This document shows, in pieces, positions 10,252-21,071 of a DNA stretch of 64,000 nt; positions within the stretch are counted from its first letter, which is position 1, and every line of letters starts with the position of its first letter. The DNA comes from Hyphomonadaceae bacterium (GTDB lineage Bacteria; Pseudomonadota; Alphaproteobacteria; Caulobacterales; Hyphomonadaceae): assembly GCA_022760335.1 (NCBI GenBank), contig JALEGE010000024.1, positions 1 to 64,000 on the forward strand, in the 5' to 3' direction. Both the position numbers and the translations under genes were made by a program. The notes under the pieces were generated by a model. The model saw only the letters and a list, made by a program, of their open reading frames with translations, ran no database searches and was not told where the DNA came from.

Positions 10252-12948
10252 CTACTCCGCCGCGATGGTTTGGGATTGGGCGTGCTCGGCCTTGAAGCGC
10301 TCAAGCATGGCGCGGATTTCAGGCTTGCAGGAGCCGCAATTGGTGCCCGCGCCCGTCGCCGCGCCAATGCCATCCACGCTGAGCGCGCCGGCATGGACCG
10401 CCTCCTGAATGGCGGCGCTGCCGACGCCCAGACAGGAACAGATGATCTTGCCGGCGGACTTGCCCATGGCCGGGCGCCCCGCCAGCAAGCCGATCCGCGT
10501 TTCGCCATCAATGGGCAGGTCCAGCAGGCCCGCCAGCCAGGTCCGGTCGGCCTCAACCGGGCCATTGGAAGAGGCAATGATGGCAGCTTCAAGCCGGTCG
10601 CCCTGAACCAGGGCGCGCCCAAGCTGGTCGTGCCGGCTCGAAAGCTGGAGCGCCTCGTCCGCCGGGATCGCCTTGCCGAGCCAGTCTGACATTTCCGCCG
10701 AGCCCGCCAGTTCGTAGCGCCAGCCCGATCCGGCCTTGGCAACGGCCCAATAGTCCAGTTCGCTCAGAAGCTCTGGCGTCAGCGCCTCGCGCGTCACCAT
10801 GAAGCCAAACCAGGCCGCTTTCAGGGGCGCGATGAAGACGGTCCCATGCTTGGACTCCGGCTGGCCCGAAACAGGATCCGTATTCGGCGCGACAAGGGCA
10901 TCGACCCTGCCGCTGGAGCTGTAACGGTCGGTCCAGTGCATGGGCGCGAACACCGTGCCTGGTTGCGCACGATCAGTAATGAGCACGCGCAAGACGGCGC
11001 GGCCATAGGCATTGGTCAATTCGGCCAGACTGGCAGGTGCCAGGCCGATCTTGTCCGCATCCTTCGGGTGCACTTCCAGAAATGGCTCGGCAATATGGGC
11101 AGACAACCGGGTCGATTTCCCGGTGCGCGTCATGGTGTGCCAATGGTCGCGCACGCGGCCTGTATTCAGGATGAAGGGCGTGGCCGGGCCGGGCTGCGAA
11201 GCCGCCGGGCGGTAGGGCGTCGCGACGAAGCGGGCGCGCCGGTCTGGCGTATAGAACTGGCCGTCTGCGAAGAAGCGGTGATGATCCCCAGTTCCTGCAC
11301 CGGGGCGCGCGCGGCCCGCAGGCTTCGGCCACTGATATGGCTCCAGCGCGTCATAGTCTGCTTTACTGATCTCGGCATCCGCGCCGATATCGAAGTCACG
11401 GCTGTCATTGTTTTCGAAAGCCGAGAGGGCGGCATATTCGCGATAGATGTCTGCGGGCGAGCCGAACTCGAACCCGTCAAAGCCCATGCGCCGGGCGACC
11501 TCGCAGACCGCCTGCCAATCATGGCGCGCCTCGCCGGGGGCCTTCAGGAAACTGCGCTGTCGGGAGATGCGCCGTTCGGAGTTTGTCACCGTGCCGGTCT
11601 TTTCGCCCCAGCCCGTGGCCGGCAGGGCGATATTGGCGAGTTTCACCGTGTCGGAATTGGCCACCACTTCGGAGACCACCACAAGCGGACAGGCCGCGAT
11701 GGCCGCCTTCACGCGGTCGGCATCGGGCAGCGAGACAACCGGATTGGTCGCCATGATCCAGAGCGCCTTGACCTCCCCGCGATGAACCGCCTCGAACAGG
11801 TCCACCGCTTTCAGGCCGGGCTCTGTCGCCATGTTCGGCGCGTTCCAGAAGCGCTTCACCCTGTCGACATCTTCCGGCGCGAAATCCATATGCGCGGCGA
11901 GCTGGTTGGCGAGCCCGCCGACCTCGCGCCCGCCCATGGCATTGGGTTGGCCGGTGACGGAGAAAGGTCCACAGCCCGGCTTGCCGATGCGGCCCGTCAC
12001 CAGATGGCAATTGAGGATGGCATTGACCTTGTCTGAGCCCGCCGAGGACTGGTTCACGCCCTGGGAATAGATGGTGACAGTGCGCGGGGTCTCTGCGAAC
12101 CAGCCGAAGAATTTTGCAATGTCCCCAGCGGCGATGCCGGTGTCGCGTGCGAGTTCTGCCCGGCTCAACGGTGCTATGGCGGCGAGCGCTTCATCCAGGC
12201 CGCGTGTATATCTCTCGACAAAGGCAACATCGCCGGCTTCGGAGCCTGCGAGATGCGCGAAGAGGGCGTTGAACAAGAGGACATCCGCACCCGGACGGAT
12301 CGGCAGGTGCAGGTCTGCGGCATCGGTCGTGGCGGTCTTGCGCGGGTCTATGATGACCAGCCGTGTACCCCGCTTTTTCCGGGCGGCGAGGATACGGCTG
12401 TGCAGGATCGGGTGGCACCAGGCGAGATTGCTGCCGACCATGACGATGAGGTCGGCTTCTTCCAAGTCTTCATAACAGCCCGGCACCGTGTCGGCCCCAA
12501 AGGCGCGCTTGTGCCCCACCACGGAGGAGGCCATGCAGAGCCGGGAATTGGTGTCGATATTGGCCGAGCCGATAAAGCCCTTCATCAGCTTGTTGGCGAC
12601 ATAATAATCCTCGGTGAGGATCTGCCCGGAAACATAGAGCGCCACACTGTCGGGGCCATGCTCGGCAATGGTCTCGGAGAACCCCTTGGCGATCTGATCC
12701 AGCGCGATGTCCCAGTCGGCTCGCTTTCCGTCCACGGAGGGATACAGCAGTCTTTCCTCAAGGCTGAGCGTTTCGCCCAGCGCCGAGCCCTTCGAGCAGA
12801 GCTTGCCGAAATTGGAGGGATGTGCCGGATCACCGCGCACGCTGGCGCTTTCTCCGCTCACATCCGGCGTGACGCGCACGCCGCAGCCCACGCCACAATA
12901 GGGGCAGGTGGTCGCCGTTTCGGCCGGCCGGTTGTTGCGCGCGCCCAC
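10252..12948 (-). CDS. nasA: Assimilatory nitrate reductase catalytic subunit with C-terminal BFD-type [2Fe-2S] domain
   Basis: CPYCGVGCGVRV [4Fe-4S] motif and molybdopterin-domain motifs; C-terminus CSCLGVGSAAIQEAVHAGALSVDGIGAATGAGTNCGSCKPEI. Confidence 0.92.
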   Translation of the reverse strand: MGARNNRPAETATTCPYCGVGCGVRVTPDVSGESASVRGDPAHPSNFGKLCSKGSALGETLSLEERLLYPSVDGKRADWDIALDQIAKGFSETIAEHGPDSVALYVSGQILTEDYYVANKLMKGFIGSANIDTNSRLCMASSVVGHKRAFGADTVPGCYEDLEEADLIVMVGSNLAWCHPILHSRILAARKKRGTRLVIIDPRKTATTDAADLHLPIRPGADVLLFNALFAHLAGSEAGDVAFVERYTRGLDEALAAIAPLSRAELARDTGIAAGDIAKFFGWFAETPRTVTIYSQGVNQSSAGSDKVNAILNCHLVTGRIGKPGCGPFSVTGQPNAMGGREVGGLANQLAAHMDFAPEDVDRVKRFWNAPNMATEPGLKAVDLFEAVHRGEVKALWIMATNPVVSLPDADRVKAAIAACPLVVVSEVVANSDTVKLANIALPATGWGEKTGTVTNSERRISRQRSFLKAPGEARHDWQAVCEVARRMGFDGFEFGSPADIYREYAALSAFENNDSRDFDIGADAEISKADYDALEPYQWPKPAGRARPGAGTGDHHRFFADGQFYTPDRRARFVATPYRPAASQPGPATPFILNTGRVRDHWHTMTRTGKSTRLSAHIAEPFLEVHPKDADKIGLAPASLAELTNAYGRAVLRVLITDRAQPGTVFAPMHWTDRYSSSGRVDALVAPNTDPVSGQPESKHGTVFIAPLKAAWFGFMVTREALTPELLSELDYWAVAKAGSGWRYELAGSAEMSDWLGKAIPADEALQLSSRHDQLGRALVQGDRLEAAIIASSNGPVEADRTWLAGLLDLPIDGETRIGLLAGRPAMGKSAGKIICSCLGVGSAAIQEAVHAGALSVDGIGAATGAGTNCGSCKPEIRAMLERFKAEHAQSQTIAAE

Positions 12949-12954
12949 AGCCCG

Positions 12955-13287
12955 TCAGCCTGCACTGGCTTTGAGAAAGACGCGCTGATTCTCGCGAACT
13001 TCCACCGGATAGGTGCGTACACATCCTGTGTCGGCGCCGCGCGCCTGCCCGGTTTCCAGATCGATGATCAGGGCGTGCAGCGGGCAGGTCACGCCTGTGT
13101 CATGCACAATGCCTTCGCTCAGCGGTCCGCCCTTGTGCGGGCAGCGATTGTTGATCGCATAGATGGTATTGCTCGCGGTACGGAAGATGGCGATTTCATC
13201 TTCGTCCAGTTTCACACGGCGCGCCCCGCGCAGGGGGATATCGGCTAGCCCGCACAGGTCGATCCAGGTTTCGGTCGTCATGCTCAT
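12955..13287 (-). CDS. nirD: Nitrite reductase (NADH) small subunit
   Basis: Rieske-like CPHKGGPLSEG and CPLHALIIDLETGQA; directly downstream of nirB. Confidence 0.92.
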   Translation of the reverse strand: MSMTTETWIDLCGLADIPLRGARRVKLDEDEIAIFRTASNTIYAINNRCPHKGGPLSEGIVHDTGVTCPLHALIIDLETGQARGADTGCVRTYPVEVRENQRVFLKASAG

Positions 13288-13290
13288 CGC

Positions 13291-15729
13291 CTATTTCGCC
13301 AGTTCGAGGGGTTGGAATTCATGCGCATCCGTCCCGCCTGTGGCGCGCTCCGCCCACGGATCGGATTGCGAGAATTGTTGGGAATACCGGAACCGTTCCA
13401 CGAGCGCAGCACGGTTTTCTGCGTCCTCGACAATCTGCTCACGGACTTTATCGATGCCGACACGGGCCGACCATTTGTAGATGCGCTCCAGATAGAAGCC
13501 CCGCTCGCGATAGAGCTGCAGGATGGCGGTGCACATCTCGATGGCTTCGTCTTCGGTCGTCACCTTGGTCAGGAGATCAGTGGCGCGCACTTCCATGCCC
13601 GCCGCGCCAGCAAAGTGGATCTCATAGCCGCTATCGACACAGACGACGCCGATATCCTTGCAGGTGGCCTCGGCGCAATTGCGCGGGCAACCGGATACGG
13701 CCAGCTTCACCTTGTGCGGCGTCCATGAGCCCCACATCAGCTTTTCCAGCTTGATGCCGAGTCCGGTGGAATCCTGCGTGCCCACGCGGCACCAGTCCGA
13801 GCCAACGCAGGTCTTCACCGTGCGCAGCGACTTGCCATAAGCATGGCCGGAGACCATGCCGGCGGCGTTGAGATCGGCCCAGACGGCGGGCAGGTCTTCC
13901 TTTTTCACGCCCAGCATATCGATGCGCTGGCCGCCAGTATATTTCACCGTCGGGATCTTGAACTTGTCGACCACATCGGCGATGGCGCGCAGTTCATCCG
14001 CGCTCGTCACCCCGCCCCAGGCGCGCGGGACGACGGAATAAGTGCCGTCCTTCTGGATATTGGCGTGGACGCGCTCATTGATGAAGCGGGACTGGCCATC
14101 ATCGGTGTATTCCCCCGGCCAGGCGGCGAGCAGGTAATAGTTCAGCGCCGGACGGCATTTGGCGCAGCCGCAGGAGGTCTTCCAGCCCAGCTCCTGCATC
14201 ACGGCCGGGATGGATTTCAGCTCCTGAGAGAGGATCAGGCGGCGCACATCATCATGGCCAAGATCGGTGCAGCCGCACACGGTTTTCTTGGCGGGGGCAA
14301 CGAAGGCATCGCCGAGCTTGTAGGCGAGCAGGCTCTCTACCAGGCCGGTACAGGTGCCGCAGGAGGAAGATGCCTTGGTGCAGGCGCGCACGCCTTCGAG
14401 ATCGGCCAGGCCGTTCTCATCGATTGCGGTGAGGATCTGACCCTTTGATACGCCGTTACAGCCGCAGATCTCTGCCTCATCCGGCAAGGCTGCAACGGCC
14501 GCCATAGGGTCCAGCGGGGTCCCTCCGGCATAGGACTGGCCGAAGATGAGCGTGGCGCGCTCATCATCGGCGATAGGCTCGCCGGTCTTGATCTTGTCGA
14601 AGAACCAGGCCCCGTCGGAGGTCTCGCCATAGAGCACCGCACCGATCAGGCAGCCATCCTTGAGCACAAGGCGCTTGTAGATGCCGCGCGCCGGGTCGCG
14701 GAACACCACTTCGTCGCGATCCTCACCATCGGCGAAGTCGCCGGCGGAGTAGAGGTCCACGCCGGTCACCTTCAGCTTGGTGGCGGTTTCTGTGTGAATG
14801 AAAGCCGGTTCTGTGTCGCCAGTCAGCGCCTGGGCGCAGATCTTGGCTTGCTCAAAGAGCGGCGCGACCAGCCCGTAGCAATTGCCCTCGAATTCGACGC
14901 ATTCCCCGATGGAAGAGATGGCCGGGTCGGAGGTCTGCATCCGGGCATCGACCTTTATGCCGCGTCCGACATCCAGCCCCGCTTGCTTGCCGACAGCCAC
15001 ATTCGGTCGAATGCCGACGGCCATAACCACGAGGCTTGCCGGGATCTCGGTGCCATCGTCGAGCCGCACACCTTCGACCTTGCCGTCACCGAAGATTTCC
15101 TTCGAGTTGACACCGGTGCGGATGTCGATGCCGCGCGTGGAAAGCTCCTTTTCGAGCAGGTAGCCCGCTGAGGGGTCGAGCTGGCGTTCCATCAGGGTTG
15201 GCGCCAGGTGGAGGACGGTCACGTCCATGCCGCGCAGGCGCAGACCCGCCGCCGCCTCAAGCCCGAGTAGGCCGCCGCCAATGACCACAGCGCGCGCGCC
15301 CGGCTCGCAGGCCGCGATCATCGCGTCGGTATCGTCGGCATCACGATAGGCCAGCACGCCGGGCAGATCATGGCCCGGCAGGGGGATGATGAAGGGGTTG
15401 GACCCGGTCGCGATGACAAGGCGGTCATAGGCCACCTCGCCCTTCTCGCCGATCACGACCTTGCGGTCGCGATCAATATCCACAACCCGCTCCCCGAACC
15501 GGCAGGCGACCTTGTTCTCGGCATACCAGGCGTCGTCATGGGTGACGATTTCGCCATAGCTCTTCTCGCCCGACAGCACCGGCGAGAGCATGATGCGGTT
15601 ATAGGTCCCGCGCGGTTCGGCATTGAACAGGGTCACCTCATAGGCGGCTGGGTCCACCTTGAAGAGGTGTTCCAGCAAGCGCCCGGCGGCCATGCCGGCA
15701 CCGATAATGACAAGCTTTTGTTGGGCCAT
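13291..15729 (-). CDS. nirB: Nitrite reductase (NADH) large subunit
   Basis: NAD(P)/FAD domain MAQQKLVIIGAGMAAGRLLEHL; BFD-type Cys motifs; siroheme motif TCVGSDWCRVGTQDS...CPRNCAEATCKDIGV. Confidence 0.93.
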   Translation of the reverse strand: MAQQKLVIIGAGMAAGRLLEHLFKVDPAAYEVTLFNAEPRGTYNRIMLSPVLSGEKSYGEIVTHDDAWYAENKVACRFGERVVDIDRDRKVVIGEKGEVAYDRLVIATGSNPFIIPLPGHDLPGVLAYRDADDTDAMIAACEPGARAVVIGGGLLGLEAAAGLRLRGMDVTVLHLAPTLMERQLDPSAGYLLEKELSTRGIDIRTGVNSKEIFGDGKVEGVRLDDGTEIPASLVVMAVGIRPNVAVGKQAGLDVGRGIKVDARMQTSDPAISSIGECVEFEGNCYGLVAPLFEQAKICAQALTGDTEPAFIHTETATKLKVTGVDLYSAGDFADGEDRDEVVFRDPARGIYKRLVLKDGCLIGAVLYGETSDGAWFFDKIKTGEPIADDERATLIFGQSYAGGTPLDPMAAVAALPDEAEICGCNGVSKGQILTAIDENGLADLEGVRACTKASSSCGTCTGLVESLLAYKLGDAFVAPAKKTVCGCTDLGHDDVRRLILSQELKSIPAVMQELGWKTSCGCAKCRPALNYYLLAAWPGEYTDDGQSRFINERVHANIQKDGTYSVVPRAWGGVTSADELRAIADVVDKFKIPTVKYTGGQRIDMLGVKKEDLPAVWADLNAAGMVSGHAYGKSLRTVKTCVGSDWCRVGTQDSTGLGIKLEKLMWGSWTPHKVKLAVSGCPRNCAEATCKDIGVVCVDSGYEIHFAGAAGMEVRATDLLTKVTTEDEAIEMCTAILQLYRERGFYLERIYKWSARVGIDKVREQIVEDAENRAALVERFRYSQQFSQSDPWAERATGGTDAHEFQPLELAK

Positions 15730-15743
15730 TGTGCCGGCTCCCC

Positions 15744-16673
15744 TCAGCAATACCAGGCGACGACGTGCGACAGCTCGCCGGCCTGATGGATTGGCAGGGC
15801 AACAACGGACGCGTAGCCGGCTGTTTCCACGCTGGAGCTTGAAACCACCGGCAGCCCTGTGCCGAGGGCGCGCCCGATCACGCCGCGAAAGGCATAGACC
15901 TTTTGCGGCGCCTCATCGTCCCAGAGCTTGCCGTCTCTTTCGCAGATGCCATCGGCGAGGATCGCCGCACCGGACGAGCCGACCTTGGCCGCGCGCGCAT
16001 CCCAGATCTCAAACCGCCGCGCGATGGGTGTGCCTCTGGCCGAGAGCAGCGTCAGGACGATGTCCTGGTCGCCCGGCACGGGAACCGGCAGGCCAAGCCC
16101 GGTGGTCAGGCCCGCCCGGCCCGCACTGTCAGCGCGCACGAAGCGATAGCCGGAGCCGAGATCGCGGAACAGCATTGGCGTGGAAGCTGCCCAGACACCG
16201 CCCGGCAGGCCCTGCCCGCGCGGGAAATGAGTATGCTGGGAGACCCATTCGAAATGCTTGGCCGCGCCATAATAGCCCTCTTGCAGCAGCATCATGCCAT
16301 TGGTGTCGGCCCAGACTTCGATCGCGCCCATGCGGGTCTCATCATCGCTGCACAGGACGACCAGGACAGCCTTGAGTTCATCGCCAGCGAAGACGGGGAT
16401 CGCGACACCGGAGGTAAGTCCGGCCTGCTTGGCCGCATCCTGGCGTTTGAAATAGGAGCCATCCATGGATTTGAGCACAATCGGCCTGGCATCAGCCCAG
16501 GCCTTGCCGGGCAGGCCTTCGCCCTTCTCGAAGCTTTCCTGGCGGGAGGCTTCGGCAAACTCGTCAAGCGAGCCGTAATTGCCCTCGCCGAGGACGAGCT
16601 TGCCATCTTCGGGCACCCAGACTTCCGAGACAGAAATGAAGGTACGGGTGGTTGCTTCAACTGCGGTATCCAT
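15744..16673 (-). CDS. GAF-like domain protein with internal repeats, in the nitrate operon
   Basis: 309 aa; repeated segments EVWVPEDGKLVLGEGNYGS...FEKGEGLPGKAWA / EVWADTNGMMLLQEGYYGAAKHF...FPRGQGLPGGVWA; GAF-type GxGLPGxxW pattern. Confidence 0.7.
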   Translation of the reverse strand: MDTAVEATTRTFISVSEVWVPEDGKLVLGEGNYGSLDEFAEASRQESFEKGEGLPGKAWADARPIVLKSMDGSYFKRQDAAKQAGLTSGVAIPVFAGDELKAVLVVLCSDDETRMGAIEVWADTNGMMLLQEGYYGAAKHFEWVSQHTHFPRGQGLPGGVWAASTPMLFRDLGSGYRFVRADSAGRAGLTTGLGLPVPVPGDQDIVLTLLSARGTPIARRFEIWDARAAKVGSSGAAILADGICERDGKLWDDEAPQKVYAFRGVIGRALGTGLPVVSSSSVETAGYASVVALPIHQAGELSHVVAWYC

Positions 16674-18385
16674 CAGGCCGCCTCCGTCTCTGTCTTGGTG
16701 TCAGGGTCAGGCTCTGCGGGCGTTTTGTGTGCGCCCTTTTCATACTCTTCGAGAAAATTGAGGACCTGCTCGCGATAGAGATAATAGTCGGGGTGTTCGA
16801 GCAGGGCCTTGCGGGTGCGCGGGCGCGGAATGTCGATTTCCATCACCTTGCCGATGCGGGCATTGGGGCCATTGGTCATCATGATCACGCGGTCAGCCAG
16901 CAGGATGGCCTCATCGACATCATGGGTCACGCAAGCGGCCGTCACCTGGGTGCGCTGCCAGACTTCCATCAACACTTCCTGCAGCTCCCAGCGCGTCAGG
17001 CTGTCGAGCATGCCGAAGGGCTCATCAAGCAGGAGGAGCTTGGGCGAGAGCGCGAAAGCGCGGGCGATGCCGACACGCTGGCGCATGCCGTTGGAGAGCT
17101 CGGCGGCGAGCTTGTCCATCGCGTCGCCCAGCCCGACCTTGTGCAGATAGTATTCTACCACCTGCTCACGCTCGGCGCGCGTTGCGTCCGGGTAGACCCG
17201 GTCGACCCCCACGGCAACATTCTGTTTCGCCGTCAGCCAGGGGAAGAGGGATGGGGCCTGAAAGACCACGGCGCGCTCAGGGCCGGCGGTCGCGACTTCC
17301 TTATTGTCGAGGATGATCCCGCCGCGGCTCACCTCATTGAGGCCTGCCGTCATGGTCAGCACGGTAGACTTTCCGCACCCGGAATGGCCGATGATCGAGA
17401 CAAACTCTCCCTTCTTCACCTTGATGTCGAAGCCTTCGACCACGGTGAGTGGCCCCTTCGGCGTGGGATAAACCTTGCTGACATCGGAATATTCCAGATA
17501 GCGCTCTTCATTCATGCCCGAGGTTTCAGACGCCTGGCGGTAAGCCTTCGGCTTGCCCAGCGTGATCGGGGTCACGTCCGGCAGGGGCGGCTCGACCTGG
17601 GCGCGCTTCTTGGCCACGCCGACATCCATCAGATAGGCCGTCACATCCCGGCGTAGCGTCTTGTAGCCCTCATCATGGTTCATCGCAGTGCGCTCGCGCG
17701 GGCGCGGCAGGTCCACTTTGAAGGAGGGACCAAACGTGGCGTTCGGACCCGGATTGAGCGGGATGATCCGGTCGGCCAGCAGGATGGCTTCGTCCACATC
17801 ATTGGTGATCAGCACCACCGTTTTTCGGTCCTGTTCCCAGATCGAGGTGATCTCGTCCTGCAGATTGGCACGCGTCAGAGCGTCGAGCGCCGAGAGCGGC
17901 TCATCAAGCAGCAGCACTTTCGGGTCCATGGCAAGCGAGCGGGCCACCGCCACACGCTGGCGCATGCCGCCTGAAAGTTCGGCCGGGCGCCGGTCAACGG
18001 CATGGCTGAGGCTCACCATGTCGATATATTTCTGCGCCCGGCCGTTCCGCGCGGCCTTGCTTTCGCCGGGAAACACAGCGTCCACAGCCAGGCGGATATT
18101 CTCCTTCACCGTCATCCAGGGCATCAGGGAATAGGACTGGAAGCAGACGGCGCGGTCCGGCGCGGGACCTTCCACCGCCTCGCCCTTGAAGAGCACTTCG
18201 CCCTTATCAGGGAATTCGAGGCCGGCCATCAGGTTGATCAGGGTCGATTTGCCCGAGCCGGAAAAACCGACAATCGCAACGAATTCGCCCTCTTCGACCG
18301 CGAGATCGATATCGCTCAGGACGTCCACACGTTCAGCATCTTCACCGAACCATTTGGACACATTCTTCAGTTCAAGCAGTGCCAT
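16673..18385 (-). CDS. Nitrate ABC transporter ATP-binding protein, two ATPase domains in one chain (NrtC/NrtD-like)
   Basis: Two Walker A motifs (GFSGSGKST, GHSGCGKST) and two signature/Walker B sets (LSGGMRQRVAVARSLAMDPKVLLLDEPLSALD; LSNGMRQRVGIARAFALSPKLLLLDEPFGMLD). Confidence 0.9.
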   Translation of the reverse strand: MALLELKNVSKWFGEDAERVDVLSDIDLAVEEGEFVAIVGFSGSGKSTLINLMAGLEFPDKGEVLFKGEAVEGPAPDRAVCFQSYSLMPWMTVKENIRLAVDAVFPGESKAARNGRAQKYIDMVSLSHAVDRRPAELSGGMRQRVAVARSLAMDPKVLLLDEPLSALDALTRANLQDEITSIWEQDRKTVVLITNDVDEAILLADRIIPLNPGPNATFGPSFKVDLPRPRERTAMNHDEGYKTLRRDVTAYLMDVGVAKKRAQVEPPLPDVTPITLGKPKAYRQASETSGMNEERYLEYSDVSKVYPTPKGPLTVVEGFDIKVKKGEFVSIIGHSGCGKSTVLTMTAGLNEVSRGGIILDNKEVATAGPERAVVFQAPSLFPWLTAKQNVAVGVDRVYPDATRAEREQVVEYYLHKVGLGDAMDKLAAELSNGMRQRVGIARAFALSPKLLLLDEPFGMLDSLTRWELQEVLMEVWQRTQVTAACVTHDVDEAILLADRVIMMTNGPNARIGKVMEIDIPRPRTRKALLEHPDYYLYREQVLNFLEEYEKGAHKTPAEPDPDTKTETEAA

Positions 18386-18397
18386 TTCAGCCTCCCC

Positions 18398-19534
18398 TCA
18401 GCGTGTTGCGGTGTGGGTGAACATGGTCTGCAGGGCGAACATCACACGATCGAGCAGGAAGCCGATAATGCCGATGGTGAGCACTGCAACGATGATCTTG
18501 GCGAGCGACTGGGAAGACCCGTTCTGGAACTCATCCCAGACGAATTTCCCGAGGCCGGGGTTCTGCGCGAGCATTTCCGCCGCGATTAGCACCATCCAGC
18601 CCACGCCCAGCGACAAGCGCATGCCGGTGAAGATCAGCGGCAGGGCCGAAGGCAGGATCAGCTTGGTGATCTGCGTACTCGGCTTCAGCTTCAGCACCTT
18701 GCCGACATTGACCAGATCCTTGTCGACAGAGGCCACGCCCAGCGCGGTGTTGATCAGCGTCGGCCAGAGCGAGCACAGCGTCACCGTGATCGCCGAGGTG
18801 AGGAAGGACTTGGAAATCCCGGAGTCGGTGGCCACAGTCGCGGAGACGACCATTGTCACGATGGGCAGCCAGGCCAGCGGCGAGACCGGCTTGAAGATCT
18901 GGATCAGCGGGTTGAAGGCCGCATTCATCGCTGTGGACATGCCCATCAGGATGCCGAGCGGCGCAGCGATGACCACAGCCAGGAAGAAGCCGAAGAACAC
19001 GGTCTGCAGGCTGGTCCAGATCTGCTGGTAATAGGTCGATTTGCCGGTATAGGACGCGCTTGCCACTTCATCGCCGCGGCCGGCGGCAATCAGAGCATCA
19101 TTGCGGGCCGCCTGGCGCTCATAAAAGGCATCAGCGCGCTCCATTTCCTGGGCATGATCCGCATGCAGCACCTGGGCCTGCTCCCAGACCTCAACTGGTC
19201 CCGGAATGGCGCCGAGTGAGGTCTTCACCTGCGGAGCCAGGACGCCCCAGGCCCCCAGGAAAACCAGAATGGCGATCACCGGGATAAGCAGGCGCTCAGT
19301 CAGGAGCGGCAGGTTGCGTTTGGGGCTGTCGCCTGCTGCCATCATGAGAAGCGGCGTTACCCATGAGAGGGCGAAGACATCGAGGAATTTCGATGCACGA
19401 TTGATGAGCGAGAAGATCTTTTCCTGGCGTTCCGCCTTGGCGGCGGAGGCGGCGGTCGCTTCGGCCTCAGTGGGTTCAGTCACCGGGCCTGCACCCGTGG
19501 GTTCATCGACCTTTTTCAAAGCAGTATTTCCCAT
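18398..19534 (-). CDS. nrtB: Nitrate ABC transporter permease
   Basis: BPD-type permease motif (EMLAQNPGLGKFVWDEFQNGS), multiple TM segments; start at MGNTALKK inside ORF 18398..19603. Confidence 0.88.
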   Translation of the reverse strand: MGNTALKKVDEPTGAGPVTEPTEAEATAASAAKAERQEKIFSLINRASKFLDVFALSWVTPLLMMAAGDSPKRNLPLLTERLLIPVIAILVFLGAWGVLAPQVKTSLGAIPGPVEVWEQAQVLHADHAQEMERADAFYERQAARNDALIAAGRGDEVASASYTGKSTYYQQIWTSLQTVFFGFFLAVVIAAPLGILMGMSTAMNAAFNPLIQIFKPVSPLAWLPIVTMVVSATVATDSGISKSFLTSAITVTLCSLWPTLINTALGVASVDKDLVNVGKVLKLKPSTQITKLILPSALPLIFTGMRLSLGVGWMVLIAAEMLAQNPGLGKFVWDEFQNGSSQSLAKIIVAVLTIGIIGFLLDRVMFALQTMFTHTATR

Positions 19535-19607
19535 CTTGTCAGACTCCGATGGTTCGAGATTGGAGGGAGATGGGCCGGCGCTCTGCCGGCCCAAACAGAC
19601 CATCAGG

Positions 19608-21071
19608 TCAGTCGTTCACAACGGCGCCAGAGGACACGGTTTGCGTGCCTTTCAGGCCGATGGTGAGACTGTCGAGATAGGCGTTCGGCGCACGGCCATC
19701 ATAGGTGATGCCGTCGATGAACTCGGCCGTAGCCGGCTTGTAGCCATCGGTCTCCCAGGGGAAATCGGCTTCATCGGCGAGGCCATCTTCGACCAGCGAG
19801 CGCGCCGCATCGAGATAGATGTCCGGGCGGTAAACCTCGCGCGCCGTGGCATCATACCAGGCATCGTCCTTGGCTTCGGCAATCTGGCCCCAGCGGCGCA
19901 TCTGGGTGAGATACCAGACCGCGTCGGAATAGTAGGGATAGGTCGCGTTATAGCGGAAGAAGACGTTGAAATCGGGCACGTCGCGCTTGTCGCCGCGCTC
20001 ATATTCGAAGGTGCCTGTCATCGAGTTGGCGATCACCTCGGCATCCGCGCCGACATATTCAGAGCGGGCCAGGATCTCCACGGCCTCTTCGCGATTGGCG
20101 TTGTCGTTCTCGTCCAGCCAGATCGCCGCGCGGATCAGGGCGCGGGTGACGGCCTTGGTCGTGACCGGGTTTTCCTCGGCGAAGTCGGCATTGATACCGA
20201 ACACCTTTTCCGGATTGTCCTTCCAGATTTCATAGTCGGTGATCACCGGCACGCCGATGCCCTTGAACACGGCTTGCTGGTTCCACGGCTCGCCAACGCA
20301 GTAGCCATAAATAGTGCCGGCTTCGAGCGTGGCGGGCATTTGCGGCGGCGGTGTCACCGAGAGCAGCGCATCAGCTTCGATCTGGCCGGACACATCATCA
20401 GGCGAGTAGAATCCGGGATGGATATCGCCGGCTGCCAGCCAGTAGCGCAGCTCGTAATTGTGGGTCGAGACCGGGAACACCATGCCCATATTGAAAGGCT
20501 TGCCTTCAGCGGTGTACTGATCGACCACCGGCTTGAGCGCCTCGGCGCTGATCGGGTGCACCGGGCGGCCATCTTCCATGGTCGGAATGTTCGGCTTCAT
20601 GGCCTCCCAGACCTCGTTGGACACGGTAATGCCGTTGCCGTTGAGATCCATGGAGAAGGGCGTGACGATATGGGCTTCGGTGCCGTAGCCGATCGTGGCC
20701 GCCAGCGGCTGACCGGCCAGCATGTGGGCGCCGTCCAGTTCGCCATCGATCACGCGGTCGAGCAGGACTTTCCAGTTCGCCTGCGGTTCCAGCGTGACAT
20801 AGAGGCCCTCATCCTCGAAGAAGCCTTTCTCATAGGCAATGGCGAGCGGCGCCATGTCGGTGAGCTTGATGAAGCCGAATTTCAGTTCGGTCTTCTCAAG
20901 GCCTTCCATGGGAATGATGATCGGTGTTGCCGAGGCGCTCGGGGTGTCGGTGGCCGGGGCTTCCGGTCCGCTGCCGCCACATCCGGAGAGGGCGAGCGCA
21001 ACCAGGGCGACAGAGCCGCCCAGGAGGGAACGACGGGAAAAGGGTGTCTTGGTGTTTGACAGAAGGGTCAT
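19608..21071 (-). CDS. nrtA: Nitrate ABC transporter substrate-binding lipoprotein
   Basis: Tat/lipobox-like N-terminus ([22 protein letters not shown]); [43 protein letters not shown]. Confidence 0.9.
   Translation of the reverse strand: MTLLSNTKTPFSRRSLLGGSVALVALALSGCGGSGPEAPATDTPSASATPIIIPMEGLEKTELKFGFIKLTDMAPLAIAYEKGFFEDEGLYVTLEPQANWKVLLDRVIDGELDGAHMLAGQPLAATIGYGTEAHIVTPFSMDLNGNGITVSNEVWEAMKPNIPTMEDGRPVHPISAEALKPVVDQYTAEGKPFNMGMVFPVSTHNYELRYWLAAGDIHPGFYSPDDVSGQIEADALLSVTPPPQMPATLEAGTIYGYCVGEPWNQQAVFKGIGVPVITDYEIWKDNPEKVFGINADFAEENPVTTKAVTRALIRAAIWLDENDNANREEAVEILARSEYVGADAEVIANSMTGTFEYERGDKRDVPDFNVFFRYNATYPYYSDAVWYLTQMRRWGQIAEAKDDAWYDATAREVYRPDIYLDAARSLVEDGLADEADFPWETDGYKPATAEFIDGITYDGRAPNAYLDSLTIGLKGTQTVSSGAVVND

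Noticed and set aside
10846-12036. Long plus-strand ORFs opposite nasA, nirB and the nrt genes (e.g. 396 aa, 331 aa)
   Set aside because: Antisense open frames typical of GC-rich coding DNA; the minus-strand genes are clearly real.
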